64,000 nt of DNA from Streptomyces sp. CB01881. GTDB lineage: Bacteria > Actinomycetota > Actinomycetes > Streptomycetales > Streptomycetaceae. The stretch lies in assembly GCF_002953255.1 (NCBI RefSeq), contig NZ_CP026498.1, positions 7,215,562 through 7,279,561 of the forward strand, given 5' to 3'. The translations under genes and the position numbers were made by a program. Below the pieces are notes generated by a model, which was not told the DNA's origin, did no database searches, and saw only the letters and a list, made by a program, of their open reading frames with translations. Position 1 is the first letter of the stretch, and each line of letters opens with the position of its first letter. Below, in pieces: positions 42,656-51,102 of this stretch.

Positions 42656-43186
42656 ATGGCAATCCGCACCAAGGACGAGGCCCTGACCCTCCTGCGCGCC
42701 GCCCTGGACGACGCCGGGGTGGCCTGGGAGCCCGCCGCCGCCGACCCGTACACGCTGGTGGCGACCCTCCCGGGCACCCGGAAGCTGAGCACCACCTGCG
42801 CGCTCCGGGCCGGCGACCACACCCTCTCGGTGAACGCCTTCGTGATCCGCCGCCCGGACGAGAACCACGAGGCCGTCTACCGGTGGCTGCTGGAGCGCAA
42901 CACCCGGCTGTACGGCGTCGCCTACGCGATCGACGCGCTCGGCGACGTCTACCTGTCGGGCCGGCTGCCGCTGGAGGCGCTCACCCCGGACGCCGTCGAC
43001 CGGCTGCTCGGGACGGTGCTGGACAACGCCGACGAGCCGTTCAACACCCTGCTGGAGTTGGGCTTCGCCTCCGCGATCCGGCGTGAGTGGGAGTGGCGGA
43101 CCAAGCGCGGGGAGTCCACCCGCAACCTGGCCGTCTTCGCCCACCTCGCGGGCCCGGCCGACGGGCCCGAGGCCCCCGCCGGATAG
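42656..43186 (+). CDS. YbjN-domain protein
   Basis: 176 residues. The YbjN fold is suggested by TYxLVATLPGTRKLSTTCALRAGDHTLSVNAFVIRRPDENHEAVYRWLLERN and LYGVAYAIDALGDVYLSGRLPLEAL. Family members are type III secretion chaperone-like folds with no enzymatic motif. Located between mshA and an MFS gene, as usual in Streptomyces. Start ATG at 42656; weak Shine-Dalgarno. Confidence 0.8.
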   Translation: MAIRTKDEALTLLRAALDDAGVAWEPAAADPYTLVATLPGTRKLSTTCALRAGDHTLSVNAFVIRRPDENHEAVYRWLLERNTRLYGVAYAIDALGDVYLSGRLPLEALTPDAVDRLLGTVLDNADEPFNTLLELGFASAIRREWEWRTKRGESTRNLAVFAHLAGPADGPEAPAG

Positions 43187-43247
43187 CCCGCGCCGGACGG
43201 CCCGCGCCGGACGGGCCCGACCAGCGGCCCCGTCGAGCGGTCCCGGT

Positions 43248-44573
43248 TCAGGACCCCGCCGGGGCCGGCTCGGCCTCGGCGTCCGCCTTCCCGAGGGCCA
43301 CCGGCGCGTTCCCGTTCCCGTTCCCGGTGCGGGTCGCGGCTCCGGCCACACCTGCCGTGGCCGCGCCCGGCCGCCGTCCGAGCACCACGTACCCGGCCGC
43401 CGCGACCGTGCCGCAGACCGCGCAGGCGCCCCACATGACGCCGCTGCCGGCCCGCTCCAGCAGCACCCCGCCGACCGCCGGCCCGAGGAACGAGGCGAGT
43501 GACCAGGAGAGCGAGTACACGCCCTGGTAGCGGCCGCGGGCATGGGTCGGCGACAGCTCCGAGACCAGGCCCATCATGGTCGGCGCGTTCAGGATCTCGC
43601 CGATCGTCCAGACCGCCACGGTGAAGGCGTAGAACCACGCGGACGACCCGGCGAGCGCGGTCAGCCCGAAGCCCCAGCCGATGAACAGCGCGCTGGCGAC
43701 CAGCAGGCCGGTCCGGTTGCGCCCCTCCATCCACCGGGTGAGCGGGATCTGCAGCAGGACGATCAGCAGGCCGTTGAGGCCGATCACCAGCCCGTACTCG
43801 GTGGAGGTGATGCCGGCCCGGCCCATGTCCACGGCGAGCGTGGTGCTGCCCTGCTGGGCGACCAGCGCGAGCAGCAGGTTGAGCGTCACCACCGCCATGA
43901 AGCGCGCGTCCCGGAAGACCGTGCCGAGGCCGATCGCGGGCTCGCCCGCCTGCGCGGCCGGGGCGTCCGGCTTGGTCTCGGGGATCCGGACGAAGATCAC
44001 CAGTGCGCAGACCAGCGTGGAGAGCGCGTCCAGCAGGAAGAGCGTGAGGTAGCCCTGGGTGGCGATCAGGCCGGCCGCGGCTGCCGAGAGGCCGAAGCCG
44101 ATGTTGATCGCCCAGTAGTTCAGCGAGTAGGCGCGGACCCGGTCCTCGGCGGGCACGATGTCCGCGATGATCGCCGAGGTGGCGGGCCGCGTCGCGTTGT
44201 TGCAGAGGCCGACCAGAAAGGCGACGACGGCGATCGCGACCTGCCCGTCGGTGAAGCCGAGGACCGCCGTGAAGAGCGCGGTGCCGAGCTGCGCGGCGAC
44301 CAGCGTCGGCCGCCGCCCGATCCGGTCGGTCAGCACCCCGGCGCCGACGGCCGCGATCGCCGATCCGAGGCCGAACAGCGAGGCGACCAGGCCCGCGTAC
44401 GACGCGGAGTAGCCGCGGTCGGTCGTCAGGTAGAGCGCCAGGAAGGTGACGACGAACCCGCCGAGCTTGTTGATCAGGGTGCTCGTCCAGAGCCACCAGA
44501 ACTGCCGGGGCAACCCGCCCATCGTCTCGCTCGCGGCTTTTCGGACTCGGGCTGAGACGGGCAAATCGGGCAT
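43248..44573 (-). CDS. MFS transporter (MDR type)
   Basis: 441 residues with about twelve membrane segments. Motif A is GAGVLTDRIGRRPTLV. Segment 4-5 region RATRPATSAIIADIVPAEDRVRAYSL is typical of MdtH/EmrB-related drug transporters. The C-terminal 50 residues are low complexity (GNGNGN). It stands divergent to gpmA and ends in an Ala/Gly-rich tail. Substrate unknown. Confidence 0.87.
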   Translation of the reverse strand: MPDLPVSARVRKAASETMGGLPRQFWWLWTSTLINKLGGFVVTFLALYLTTDRGYSASYAGLVASLFGLGSAIAAVGAGVLTDRIGRRPTLVAAQLGTALFTAVLGFTDGQVAIAVVAFLVGLCNNATRPATSAIIADIVPAEDRVRAYSLNYWAINIGFGLSAAAAGLIATQGYLTLFLLDALSTLVCALVIFVRIPETKPDAPAAQAGEPAIGLGTVFRDARFMAVVTLNLLLALVAQQGSTTLAVDMGRAGITSTEYGLVIGLNGLLIVLLQIPLTRWMEGRNRTGLLVASALFIGWGFGLTALAGSSAWFYAFTVAVWTIGEILNAPTMMGLVSELSPTHARGRYQGVYSLSWSLASFLGPAVGGVLLERAGSGVMWGACAVCGTVAAAGYVVLGRRPGAATAGVAGAATRTGNGNGNAPVALGKADAEAEPAPAGS

Positions 44574-44722
44574 GTGGGGGCTCCCGGGCGGCAGGTGTCC
44601 CGCTGGGCGGCGCCGGCCGGCCCGGACAGCGGTCAGGTAAGTGTCACAAGTACAGAGCGCACATTACTCTGAAGGAGAGGTCCGGACCAAGGGGTTTTCG
44701 GGGCTCCATTAAGCTGGGGGCC

Positions 44723-45481
44723 ATGGCTGACACGACGTACCGACTCATCCTCCTCCGCCACGGCGAGAGCCAGTGGAACCAGAAGAACCTGTTCACCGGT
44801 TGGGTCGACGTCGACCTCAACGAGAAGGGTGAGAAGGAGGCCGCACGTGGTGGCGAGCTCCTCGCCGCCGAGGGCTTTTTCCCCGACGTGGTCCACACCT
44901 CGCTGCTGCGCCGCGCGATCCGCACCTCGCAGATCGCCCTGGACAAGGCCGACCGCCACTGGATCCCGGTCAGCCGCAGCTGGCGCCTGAACGAGCGCCA
45001 CTACGGCGCCCTCCAGGGCAAGGACAAGGCCCAGACCCTGGCCGAGTTCGGCGAGGAGCAGTTCCAGCTCTGGCGCCGCTCGTACGACACCCCGCCGCCG
45101 GTGCTGGCCGACGACGCCGAGTACTCGCAGGCCGGTGACGCCCGCTACGCGGACATCCCGAGCGAGCTGCGTCCGCGCACCGAGTGCCTGAAGGACGTCG
45201 TCGACCGGATGCTCCCGTACTGGTACGACGCGATCGTCCCGGACCTCGCCGCCGGCAAGACCGTTCTGGTCACCGCCCACGGCAACAGCCTGCGCGCGCT
45301 GGTCAAGCACCTCGACGGCATCTCCGACGAGGAGATCGCCGGCCTCAACATCCCGACCGGCATCCCCCTGGTCTACGAGCTGGACGCCGACTTCAAGCCG
45401 GTCGCCAAGGGCGGCCGCTACCTCGACGCGGAGGCCGCCGCCGCCGCCATCGAGGCGGTCAAGAACCAGGGCAAGAAGTAG
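44723..45481 (+). CDS. gpmA: 2,3-bisphosphoglycerate-dependent phosphoglycerate mutase
   Basis: 252 residues. LILLRHGESQWNQKNLFTGWVDVDLNEKG carries the phospho-accepting His13 (LRHGES). RAIRTSQIALD, NERHYGALQGKDKAQTLAEFG and VLVTAHGNSLRALVKHLDGI carry the second catalytic His region and the 2,3-BPG site. It interconverts 3- and 2-phosphoglycerate in glycolysis. A hairpin terminator follows. Confidence 0.96.
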   Translation: MADTTYRLILLRHGESQWNQKNLFTGWVDVDLNEKGEKEAARGGELLAAEGFFPDVVHTSLLRRAIRTSQIALDKADRHWIPVSRSWRLNERHYGALQGKDKAQTLAEFGEEQFQLWRRSYDTPPPVLADDAEYSQAGDARYADIPSELRPRTECLKDVVDRMLPYWYDAIVPDLAAGKTVLVTAHGNSLRALVKHLDGISDEEIAGLNIPTGIPLVYELDADFKPVAKGGRYLDAEAAAAAIEAVKNQGKK

Positions 45482-45494
45482 GCCCGAAGGCACT

Positions 45495-45532
45495 ACGGCC
45501 CCACTTCCCGCGATGGGCGGGAGTGGGGCCGT
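45495..45532 (+). terminator. Terminator of gpmA
   Basis: ACGGCCCCACT(T)CCCGC against GCGGGAGTGGGGCCGT, with one bulged T. Confidence 0.75.
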
Positions 45533-45597
45533 TGTCGTTCGGTCGCTCAACTCGGGTGCACGGAAAGGCCGTTCGCCGTCGCATGTGCGATCCGGTA

Positions 45598-45613
45598 AGT
45601 GGTTCAGACCATT
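45598..45613. promoter_or_regulatory. DasR-like site upstream of the chitin monooxygenase
   Basis: AGTGGTTCAGACCATT matches 13 of 16 positions of the site at 3888, the changes being three bases (two in the centre). It lies about 150 nt before the AA10 gene, where chitinolytic genes of streptomycetes normally carry such elements. Confidence 0.6.
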
Positions 45614-45760
45614 GACGGCCGCCGTGGCGGGCTCCTACGGTGTGAGCACCGACCTGGCGCAGACATGCCAGTGATCTCCCCGGATCGCCCGGCCGCCGCA
45701 CCCCCACGTGCGCACGTCCGTGCCCGGCGCACTCTCCATCCACCCCCACGGAGGAGCACC

Positions 45761-46348
45761 ATGCGCACACGTCATCTCGTCGGAGCGGCGGTGGCCGCGC
45801 TCGCGGTACCGCTCACGCTCGTCCTGCCGGCGCAGTCGCACGGCTACATCACGACCCCGCCCAGCCGGGCCGCGCTCTGCGGGGCGGGGACGGTCACCGG
45901 TTGCGGTGAGATCGAATGGGAGCCGCAGAGCGTCGAGGGGCCGAAGGGCTTCCCGTCCCGAGGGCCGGCCGACGGCACCATCTGCGCGGGCGGCAACAGC
46001 CGGTTCGCCGAGCTGGACGACCCGCGCGGCGGCGGCTGGCCGACCACCAAGGTGACGGCGGGGCAGCAGCTCACCTTCACCTGGAAGTTCACCGCCCGGC
46101 ACGCCACCACGAACTTCAAGTACTACCTGACCAAGCCCGGCTACGACGCGACCCAGAGGGTCACCCGGGCGAGCCTGGAGCTGACGCCGTTCCTGACCGT
46201 CCCGTACAACGGCGCGCAGGTGCCGAGCACGGTCAGCCACAGCACGACCCTGCCCGGAGGCCGCACCGGCCACCAGGTGGTCGTCGCGGTCTGGGAGATC
46301 GCCGACACCGGCAACGCCTTCTACTCGTGCACCGACGTCCGCTTCTGA
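45761..46348 (+). CDS. Secreted lytic polysaccharide monooxygenase, AA10 (chitin-binding)
   Basis: 195 residues. GAGGAGCACC precedes the ATG. The signal peptide ends at QS before HGYITTPPSR; the new N-terminal His is the first half of the copper histidine brace. The second brace His is in KFTARHATTNFKYYLTKPGY. The C-terminal Phe in YSCTDVRF occupies the axial-ligand position of AA10 enzymes. It cleaves crystalline chitin (or cellulose) oxidatively. Size without a carbohydrate-binding module is the minimal AA10 type. A DasR-like site lies upstream. Confidence 0.94.
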   Translation: MRTRHLVGAAVAALAVPLTLVLPAQSHGYITTPPSRAALCGAGTVTGCGEIEWEPQSVEGPKGFPSRGPADGTICAGGNSRFAELDDPRGGGWPTTKVTAGQQLTFTWKFTARHATTNFKYYLTKPGYDATQRVTRASLELTPFLTVPYNGAQVPSTVSHSTTLPGGRTGHQVVVAVWEIADTGNAFYSCTDVRF

Positions 46349-46511
46349 CCGGAGGCCGGCTGGCCGGACACTGACTGACCGGACACCGACTGACCCGGCG
46401 GCCCGACAGCCCGGGCCGGAGCCCGACCGGAGTGCCCGACCGGGTGCACGGTCGAGGTGCACGACCGTCTTCCACGGCGGCCGTGCACCCCGGAGCTCCG
46501 CCGTGCGGGCC

Positions 46512-46688
46512 TCAGTGGCCGCAGCAGCCGCCGCTGACCCCGCCGCACTGGCAGGGGGCGCCGGACTGGCAGCCGCAGCCGCAGCCCGGACCACAGCCGC
46601 AGCCGGCCGCGAGGACGGGCAGCAGCTTCGGGGCGGGCGGCTCGACGGTGTCGCGTGCCGGTGCCGGTCGAGTCGGGTTTGCCTTCAT
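46512..46688 (-). CDS. Nine-cysteine mini-protein, metallothionein-like
   Basis: 58 residues from the ATG at 46688 with a strong AAGGAGGG 11 nt upstream, so translation is likely despite the small size. The first 29 residues are Pro-rich without Cys (TRPAPARDTVEPPAPKLLP). The last 29 hold nine Cys in CxC, CxxxC and CC patterns (GCGCGPGCGCGCQSG, then PCQCGG and GGCCGH). The composition is like small metal-binding proteins, or a Cys-rich precursor peptide. No modifying enzyme is next to it. Neighbours are the copper-dependent monooxygenase and phoU. Confidence 0.7.
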   Translation of the reverse strand: MKANPTRPAPARDTVEPPAPKLLPVLAAGCGCGPGCGCGCQSGAPCQCGGVSGGCCGH

Positions 46689-46924
46689 CGCGCTGGACCC
46701 TCCTTCTGACGGGCACACTTCGGTGCCCACGGCATCGAGTGAAACCGCCGATCGGAGGGAGCGTCAACGGGCGCGCAGTGGTGGGGCGACGGGGAAGCCG
46801 TGCGCCCTCACCACTCCTGCCCGAGGTTTACTCGCCCTAGGGGGTGAGCACCGGCCGGGCCGGGCCGACGGGTGGCCACCCGCCGCCGGTCACCCGCCCC
46901 ACCCGCCGCCGGCCACCCCGCCGG

Positions 46925-47611
46925 TCACGCCCCGGCGGCCTCCGCGGCCTCGGTGGCCGCGACGAACTCGTCCACGTGCTCGCCGGTCACCAGGTACACG
47001 ACGCGCTTGGCCACCGAGACCGCGTGGTCGGCGAAGCGCTCGTAGTAGCGGCCGACCAGGGTGACGTCCACGGCCGTCTCGATGCCGTGGTGCCAGCGGT
47101 CGTCGATCAGGTGCGCGAACAGGTCGCGGTGCAGCGCGTCGATCGCGTCGTCGTCCTGCTCCAGCTCCAGCGCCTTGTCGACGTCCTTGGTGGCGATCAC
47201 CAGGCCCGCCTTGGCCACCAGTCGCTGGGCGAGCTGGCCCATCTCCAGGACGGTCGCGTGCAGGTCGCGCGGGACGGCCGAGTCGGGGTAGCGCAGCCGC
47301 GCGACCTTGGCCACGTGCCGGGCGAGGTCGCCGCAGCGCTCCAGGTCGGCGCTCATCCGCAGCGAGGTGACGACGATGCGCAGGTCGGTGGCGACCGGCT
47401 GCTGGCGGGCGAGCAGGTCGATCGCCCGGTTCTCCAGCTCGTGGTGCAGGTCGTTGATCTTCCCGTCGGCGGCGATCACGCTCTCCGCCAGCGCCAGGTC
47501 CGCGTCGAGGAGCGCGGTGGTGGCCCGGCCCAGGGCCGAGCCGGCCAGGCGGGCCATCTCGACCAGGCTGTCGCTGATCGAGTCGAGTTCCTCGTGGTAC
47601 GCGTCGCGCAT
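46925..47611 (-). CDS. phoU: PhoU phosphate-signalling protein
   Basis: 228 residues, the normal length. Two homologous three-helix repeats; the metal-binding motif copies read DLERCGDLARHVAKVARLR (first repeat) and RYYERFADHAVSVAKRVVYLV (second repeat). PhoU couples the Pst transporter to PhoR and keeps the system off in high phosphate. It diverges from phoR-phoP across 306 nt carrying PhoP-type repeats. Confidence 0.95.
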   Translation of the reverse strand: MRDAYHEELDSISDSLVEMARLAGSALGRATTALLDADLALAESVIAADGKINDLHHELENRAIDLLARQQPVATDLRIVVTSLRMSADLERCGDLARHVAKVARLRYPDSAVPRDLHATVLEMGQLAQRLVAKAGLVIATKDVDKALELEQDDDAIDALHRDLFAHLIDDRWHHGIETAVDVTLVGRYYERFADHAVSVAKRVVYLVTGEHVDEFVAATEAAEAAGA

Positions 47612-47917
47612 GCTCTCTCCTCAGTAGCTGTGTCGGTGGCGGTGCCGACCGGTCGTCCCGTACGACCGCCGGTACGGCGTTCGGGCGACCGCTGCTGGTG
47701 GCGCGAATGGTACGCGCGCACCGGGGCCGGCGGACGGCTGTTCGGTCCGCCACCCCTCCCACACGGGCTGCGTGGCCAACTCTCGGCCGTCCGGGCGACC
47801 ACGCACGACCCGTGCGGTGAATCGGCAGCTACGTGAAGGTGAATTCTCGGCAACGCGCGGCCGATCCCTTGATCCGACCCTTGGGGAGCGCCCTGGCTGT
47901 GCGCTTAGGCTGGCCGC
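47612..47917. other. phoU/phoR divergent regulatory region
   Basis: 306 nt without a gene. It contains two GGTGAAT copies spaced 22 nt (see PHO box). The rest has no distinct motif that I can support; transcription of both phoU and phoR probably starts here. Confidence 0.55.
47816..47844 (-). promoter_or_regulatory. PHO-box-like direct repeats, 22 nt apart
   Basis: GGTGAAT at 47816-47822 and 47838-47844 (ATTCACC on the minus strand) resemble GTTCACC units of Streptomyces PHO boxes. The distance is exactly two 11-nt turns. The intermediate unit is weak. It suits PhoP autoregulation of phoU and phoRP. Confidence 0.55.
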
Positions 47918-49204
47918 ATGGACGTGAACGTGGCCGCCGCCGCTGCCTGCGCCATAGCCGGGCTCGGCGTCGGCCTCACGGCCTCCATCGCCTTCCGTTG
48001 GAGCGAGCGCGAACAGGCCAGGAGCAGGCACGGCGGCACCAACGGCAGGAACCGGCAGCAGGCGCTCGGCGCCACCACCCACGAACCCCCGCTTCCCCCG
48101 GGGGTCGACACCGTACTCTCCGTGCTCCGCTCCTGCGCGATCGTGCTCGGCGAGGGCGACGAGGTGGTCAAGGCCAGCTCGGCGGCGTACGCCATGGGAC
48201 TGGTGCGCGGCGGCGCGGTCGCCGTCGACCCGATGCTCGCGCTGGCCCGCTCCACCCGCCGGGACGGCGAGATCCGCCAGGTCGAGCTGGAGGTCCCCCG
48301 GCCGGGCACGGCGCGCCCGGGGGAGCCCCTCGCGGTGTCCGTCCGGGTGGCCCCGCTGGGCTCCCGGCTGGTCCTGGTGCTGGTCGAGGACCAGACCGAC
48401 CGCCGCCGGGTGGAGGCGGTCCGCCGCGACTTCGTCGCCAACGTCAGCCACGAGCTCAAGACCCCGGTCGGCGCGCTCTCGCTGCTCTCCGAGGCGGTCG
48501 CCGACGCGTCCGACGACCCGGAGGCGGTCCAGCGCTTCGCGGGCCGGATGCAGATCGAGGCGACCAGGCTGGCCAGCCTGGTCCAGGAGATCATCGACCT
48601 CTCCCGGGTCCAGGACGACCGGCTGATGGTCGACCCGGAGCCGGTCGCGGTGGACGAGCTGATCGCCGAGGCGATCGACCGCTGCCGCCAGCAGGCCGCC
48701 GCCAAGCAGATCCTGATCGCGGCCGGCGGCATCGCCGGCCTCTACCTGCACGGCAACCGCGGCCAGCTGGCCGCGGCGCTCGGCAACCTGGTGGAGAACG
48801 CGGTCAACTACAGCCCGCCGCGCACCCGGGTGGCGATCGCCACCCGGCGCATCTCCAGCGCAGCCGCCCTCGGCGAGGCGGACGGCGAGCTGATCGAGAT
48901 CTCGGTCACCGACCAGGGCATCGGCATCTCCGAGAAGGACCGCGAGCGGGTGTTCGAACGCTTCTACCGCGTCGACCCGGCCCGCTCCCGCCAGACCGGC
49001 GGCACCGGCCTCGGCCTCTCCATCGTCAAGCACGTGGCCGCCTCGCACGGCGGCACCGTCTCGGTGTGGAGCGTCGAAGGCCAGGGCTCCACCTTCACTC
49101 TGCGCCTGCCCGCCGGGCAGGCCCCCGCGGCCCACACGCTCCCCGACGGGGAGTCCGCGCAACCCCTGTCAGAAACAACCCCCCAGCTTTCCCCGGAGGC
49201 CTGA
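47918..49204 (+). CDS. phoR: Phosphate sensor histidine kinase PhoR/SenX3
   Basis: 428 residues. One N-terminal membrane segment (residues 5-25) and a cytoplasmic PAS-like region lead to the H-box FVANVSHELKTPVGALSLLSEAV. ATPase motifs are NLVENAVNYSPPRTR, VTDQGIGISEKDRERVFERFYRVD and TGGTGLGLSIVKHVAASHGG. It phosphorylates PhoP under phosphate limitation. The phoP gene starts 2 nt after its stop. Confidence 0.94.
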   Translation: MDVNVAAAAACAIAGLGVGLTASIAFRWSEREQARSRHGGTNGRNRQQALGATTHEPPLPPGVDTVLSVLRSCAIVLGEGDEVVKASSAAYAMGLVRGGAVAVDPMLALARSTRRDGEIRQVELEVPRPGTARPGEPLAVSVRVAPLGSRLVLVLVEDQTDRRRVEAVRRDFVANVSHELKTPVGALSLLSEAVADASDDPEAVQRFAGRMQIEATRLASLVQEIIDLSRVQDDRLMVDPEPVAVDELIAEAIDRCRQQAAAKQILIAAGGIAGLYLHGNRGQLAAALGNLVENAVNYSPPRTRVAIATRRISSAAALGEADGELIEISVTDQGIGISEKDRERVFERFYRVDPARSRQTGGTGLGLSIVKHVAASHGGTVSVWSVEGQGSTFTLRLPAGQAPAAHTLPDGESAQPLSETTPQLSPEA

Positions 49205-49206
49205 TC

Positions 49207-49899
49207 GTGACCCGAGTACTGGTGGTCGAGGACGAGGAGTCGTTCAGCGACGCCCTCTCGTACATGCTCCGCAAGGAGGGCTTCGAGGTGGCCATCGCCG
49301 CCACCGGCCCCGACGCGCTCGAGCAGTTCGAGCGGAACGGCGCCGACCTCGTCCTGCTCGACCTGATGCTGCCGGGCCTGCCCGGTACCGAGGTCTGCCG
49401 CCAGCTCCGGGTGCGTTCCAACGTCCCGGTGATCATGGTCACCGCCAAGGACAGCGAGATCGACAAGGTCGTCGGCCTGGAGATAGGTGCGGACGACTAC
49501 GTCACCAAGCCGTACTCCACCCGCGAGCTGGTCGCCCGGATCCGCGCGGTGCTGCGCCGCCGCGGCGAGACCGAGGGCCCGGGCGAGGGCGGCGGTCCGG
49601 GTGCGCTGGAGGCGGGCCCGGTCCGGATGGACGTCGACCGTCACGTGGTCACGGTGGACGGCGCCAAGGTGGACCTGCCGCTCAAGGAGTTCGACCTGCT
49701 GGAGATGCTGCTCCGCAACGCGGGCCGGGTGCTCACCCGGATGCAGCTGATCGACCGGGTCTGGGGTGCGGACTACGTCGGCGACACCAAGACGCTGGAC
49801 GTCCACGTGAAGCGCCTGCGGGCGAAGATCGAGCCGGACCCGGGCGCGCCGCGCTACCTGGTCACGGTCCGAGGCCTCGGCTACAAGTTCGAGCCGTAA
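49207..49899 (+). CDS. phoP: OmpR-type response regulator PhoP/RegX3
   Basis: 230 residues from a GTG at 49207 that follows the kinase stop immediately. The receiver domain has VVEDEESF and the acceptor Asp in LVLLDLMLPGLPGTEVC, and the switch Lys in VTKPYSTRELVARIRAVLRRR. The winged helix ends in DTKTLDVHVKRLRAKIEPDPGAPRYLVTVRGLGYKFEP. It activates phosphate-starvation genes at GTTCACC-type sites. Confidence 0.95.
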   Translation: MTRVLVVEDEESFSDALSYMLRKEGFEVAIAATGPDALEQFERNGADLVLLDLMLPGLPGTEVCRQLRVRSNVPVIMVTAKDSEIDKVVGLEIGADDYVTKPYSTRELVARIRAVLRRRGETEGPGEGGGPGALEAGPVRMDVDRHVVTVDGAKVDLPLKEFDLLEMLLRNAGRVLTRMQLIDRVWGADYVGDTKTLDVHVKRLRAKIEPDPGAPRYLVTVRGLGYKFEP

Positions 49900-49927
49900 A
49901 CCCGGGAGCGCCCGGACGTGAGCACGC

Positions 49928-49959
49928 GAAACGCCCCCTCCGGCCGGAGGGGGCGTTTC
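49928..49959. terminator. Perfect 16-bp-arm palindrome, shared terminator of phoP and the lipoprotein gene
   Basis: GAAACGCCCCCTCCGG and its exact complement with no spacer, between convergent gene ends. Confidence 0.85.
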
Positions 49960-50020
49960 CCGTTGCCGGCCCCGGACCGACGCCGGCACCGGATGCCGGT
50001 CGGTCCTGGAGGCCGCGGGG

Positions 50021-50689
50021 TCAGTGGGTCGCGGCGGTCGGCGTCGCGGCGGCGGTGGTGGCGGCGCCGGTCGGCGCGGTACCCGGGGCGGCCGCACCGG
50101 TGGCGGGTGCGGGGGCGGTGGCCGCGGCGGGGGCGGTCGGCGAGCCGGCAGCCTTGGACGGGACGGCCGCCGGGCTGGCGGTCGGGCCCCACCCCTTGTA
50201 CAGGCCCTTGTCCGGGCTCACGGCAGCCTCGGTCTCGACCTTCTCGCCGCTCTTGAAGCCGAACGTGGTGGGCGCGTAGCCGCCGACGACCACGGAGACG
50301 GAGGCGACCTTGGCGACCGGGTTGCCCACGCCGCCGAGCAGCACGGCGCCGCCGGCCGGGATGACGATGGAGCCCACCGGGGCGCCCTTGTCGTCGGCGA
50401 AGGTGGCGGCGCTGGTGCCCACGGTGACGGACTGCAGCTCGACCGGGGTGGTCCCGGAGTTGCTGACGTTCACCGACACGTTGGCGGGGCCGGTGTAGTC
50501 GCCCGAGGCGTCGCCCGCGGTGACGACGACGATGTTGTTCAGCCGGATGTTGGTGCCCAGCGTCGCCTGGGCGTTGTCGGGCTTGATCTCCAGGGTGTCC
50601 GGTGTGTTGCCGGCCGCGCAGGACGACAGCGAGGCGATGGCGAGGGCGGCGATGGCGGCGATGCTGCCGACTCGAAGGCTGCGGCTCAC
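50021..50689 (-). CDS. Secreted lipoprotein of the DUF461-like type
   Basis: 222 residues. The lipobox LSSCAAG follows a signal sequence, so the mature Cys is lipidated. The central beta-rich domain (about residues 45-150) is NNIVVVTAGDASGDYTGPANVSVNVSNSG and VELQSVTVGTSAA. The C-terminal 70 residues are low-complexity Ala/Thr/Pro. The DUF461/PCuAC copper-chaperone fold is possible by position and length, but the His/Met copper motif is not present. Located between phoP and carD as in other Streptomyces. Confidence 0.75.
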   Translation of the reverse strand: MSRSLRVGSIAAIAALAIASLSSCAAGNTPDTLEIKPDNAQATLGTNIRLNNIVVVTAGDASGDYTGPANVSVNVSNSGTTPVELQSVTVGTSAATFADDKGAPVGSIVIPAGGAVLLGGVGNPVAKVASVSVVVGGYAPTTFGFKSGEKVETEAAVSPDKGLYKGWGPTASPAAVPSKAAGSPTAPAAATAPAPATGAAAPGTAPTGAATTAAATPTAATH

Positions 50690-51102
50690 GGCGGCGGCTT
50701 CTCCTAGGTCACGTGGCGGTTGGTCGGTCTCAGATTATCGACCTTGCTTATGCGCTCCTCACGGGGTGGTCCCCGTGTCGCCCCCGAAGCTGTCCCGGGC
50801 GCCCGGACGGCGGCACGTCGCCGTGTGCAGGTCAAAGCTTGACCAAGATCGGATCACGATCCGGAAACGGCCCGATAAACGGTGAAAACTCAAGATCCAA
50901 TCACGGTTTCGGGAGTGTTGCCGCAGGTTTCGGCGGGCACCGGAACCGCCTCCGACCTGCGGGAAGCCCCCGTCGAACACCGGTCGCAGCACGTCATGGG
51001 GGTGGTTGTCAAGCCCCGAGACCGGCCCTGACCTGCGAAAACGCCCTTCGGGTGCGCCGAAAAGCGTGTTATTCTGGAAAGCCACGGAAGGGGTCCTGTC
51101 AC
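50690..51102. other. 413-nt divergent gap, promoters of the lipoprotein and carD
   Basis: No gene is convincing. GGTCAA-AGC-TTGACC at 50830-50844 is a perfect 6-3-6 palindrome. A TATTCT box at 51070-51075, about 28 nt before the carD ATG, may be its -10 region; a clear -35 is not seen. Confidence 0.5.

Noticed and set aside
46432..47064. 210-residue plus-strand frame over the Cys-rich gene
   Set aside because: Pro/Arg-rich shadow; the minus-strand frame has a ribosome site and a structured Cys pattern instead.
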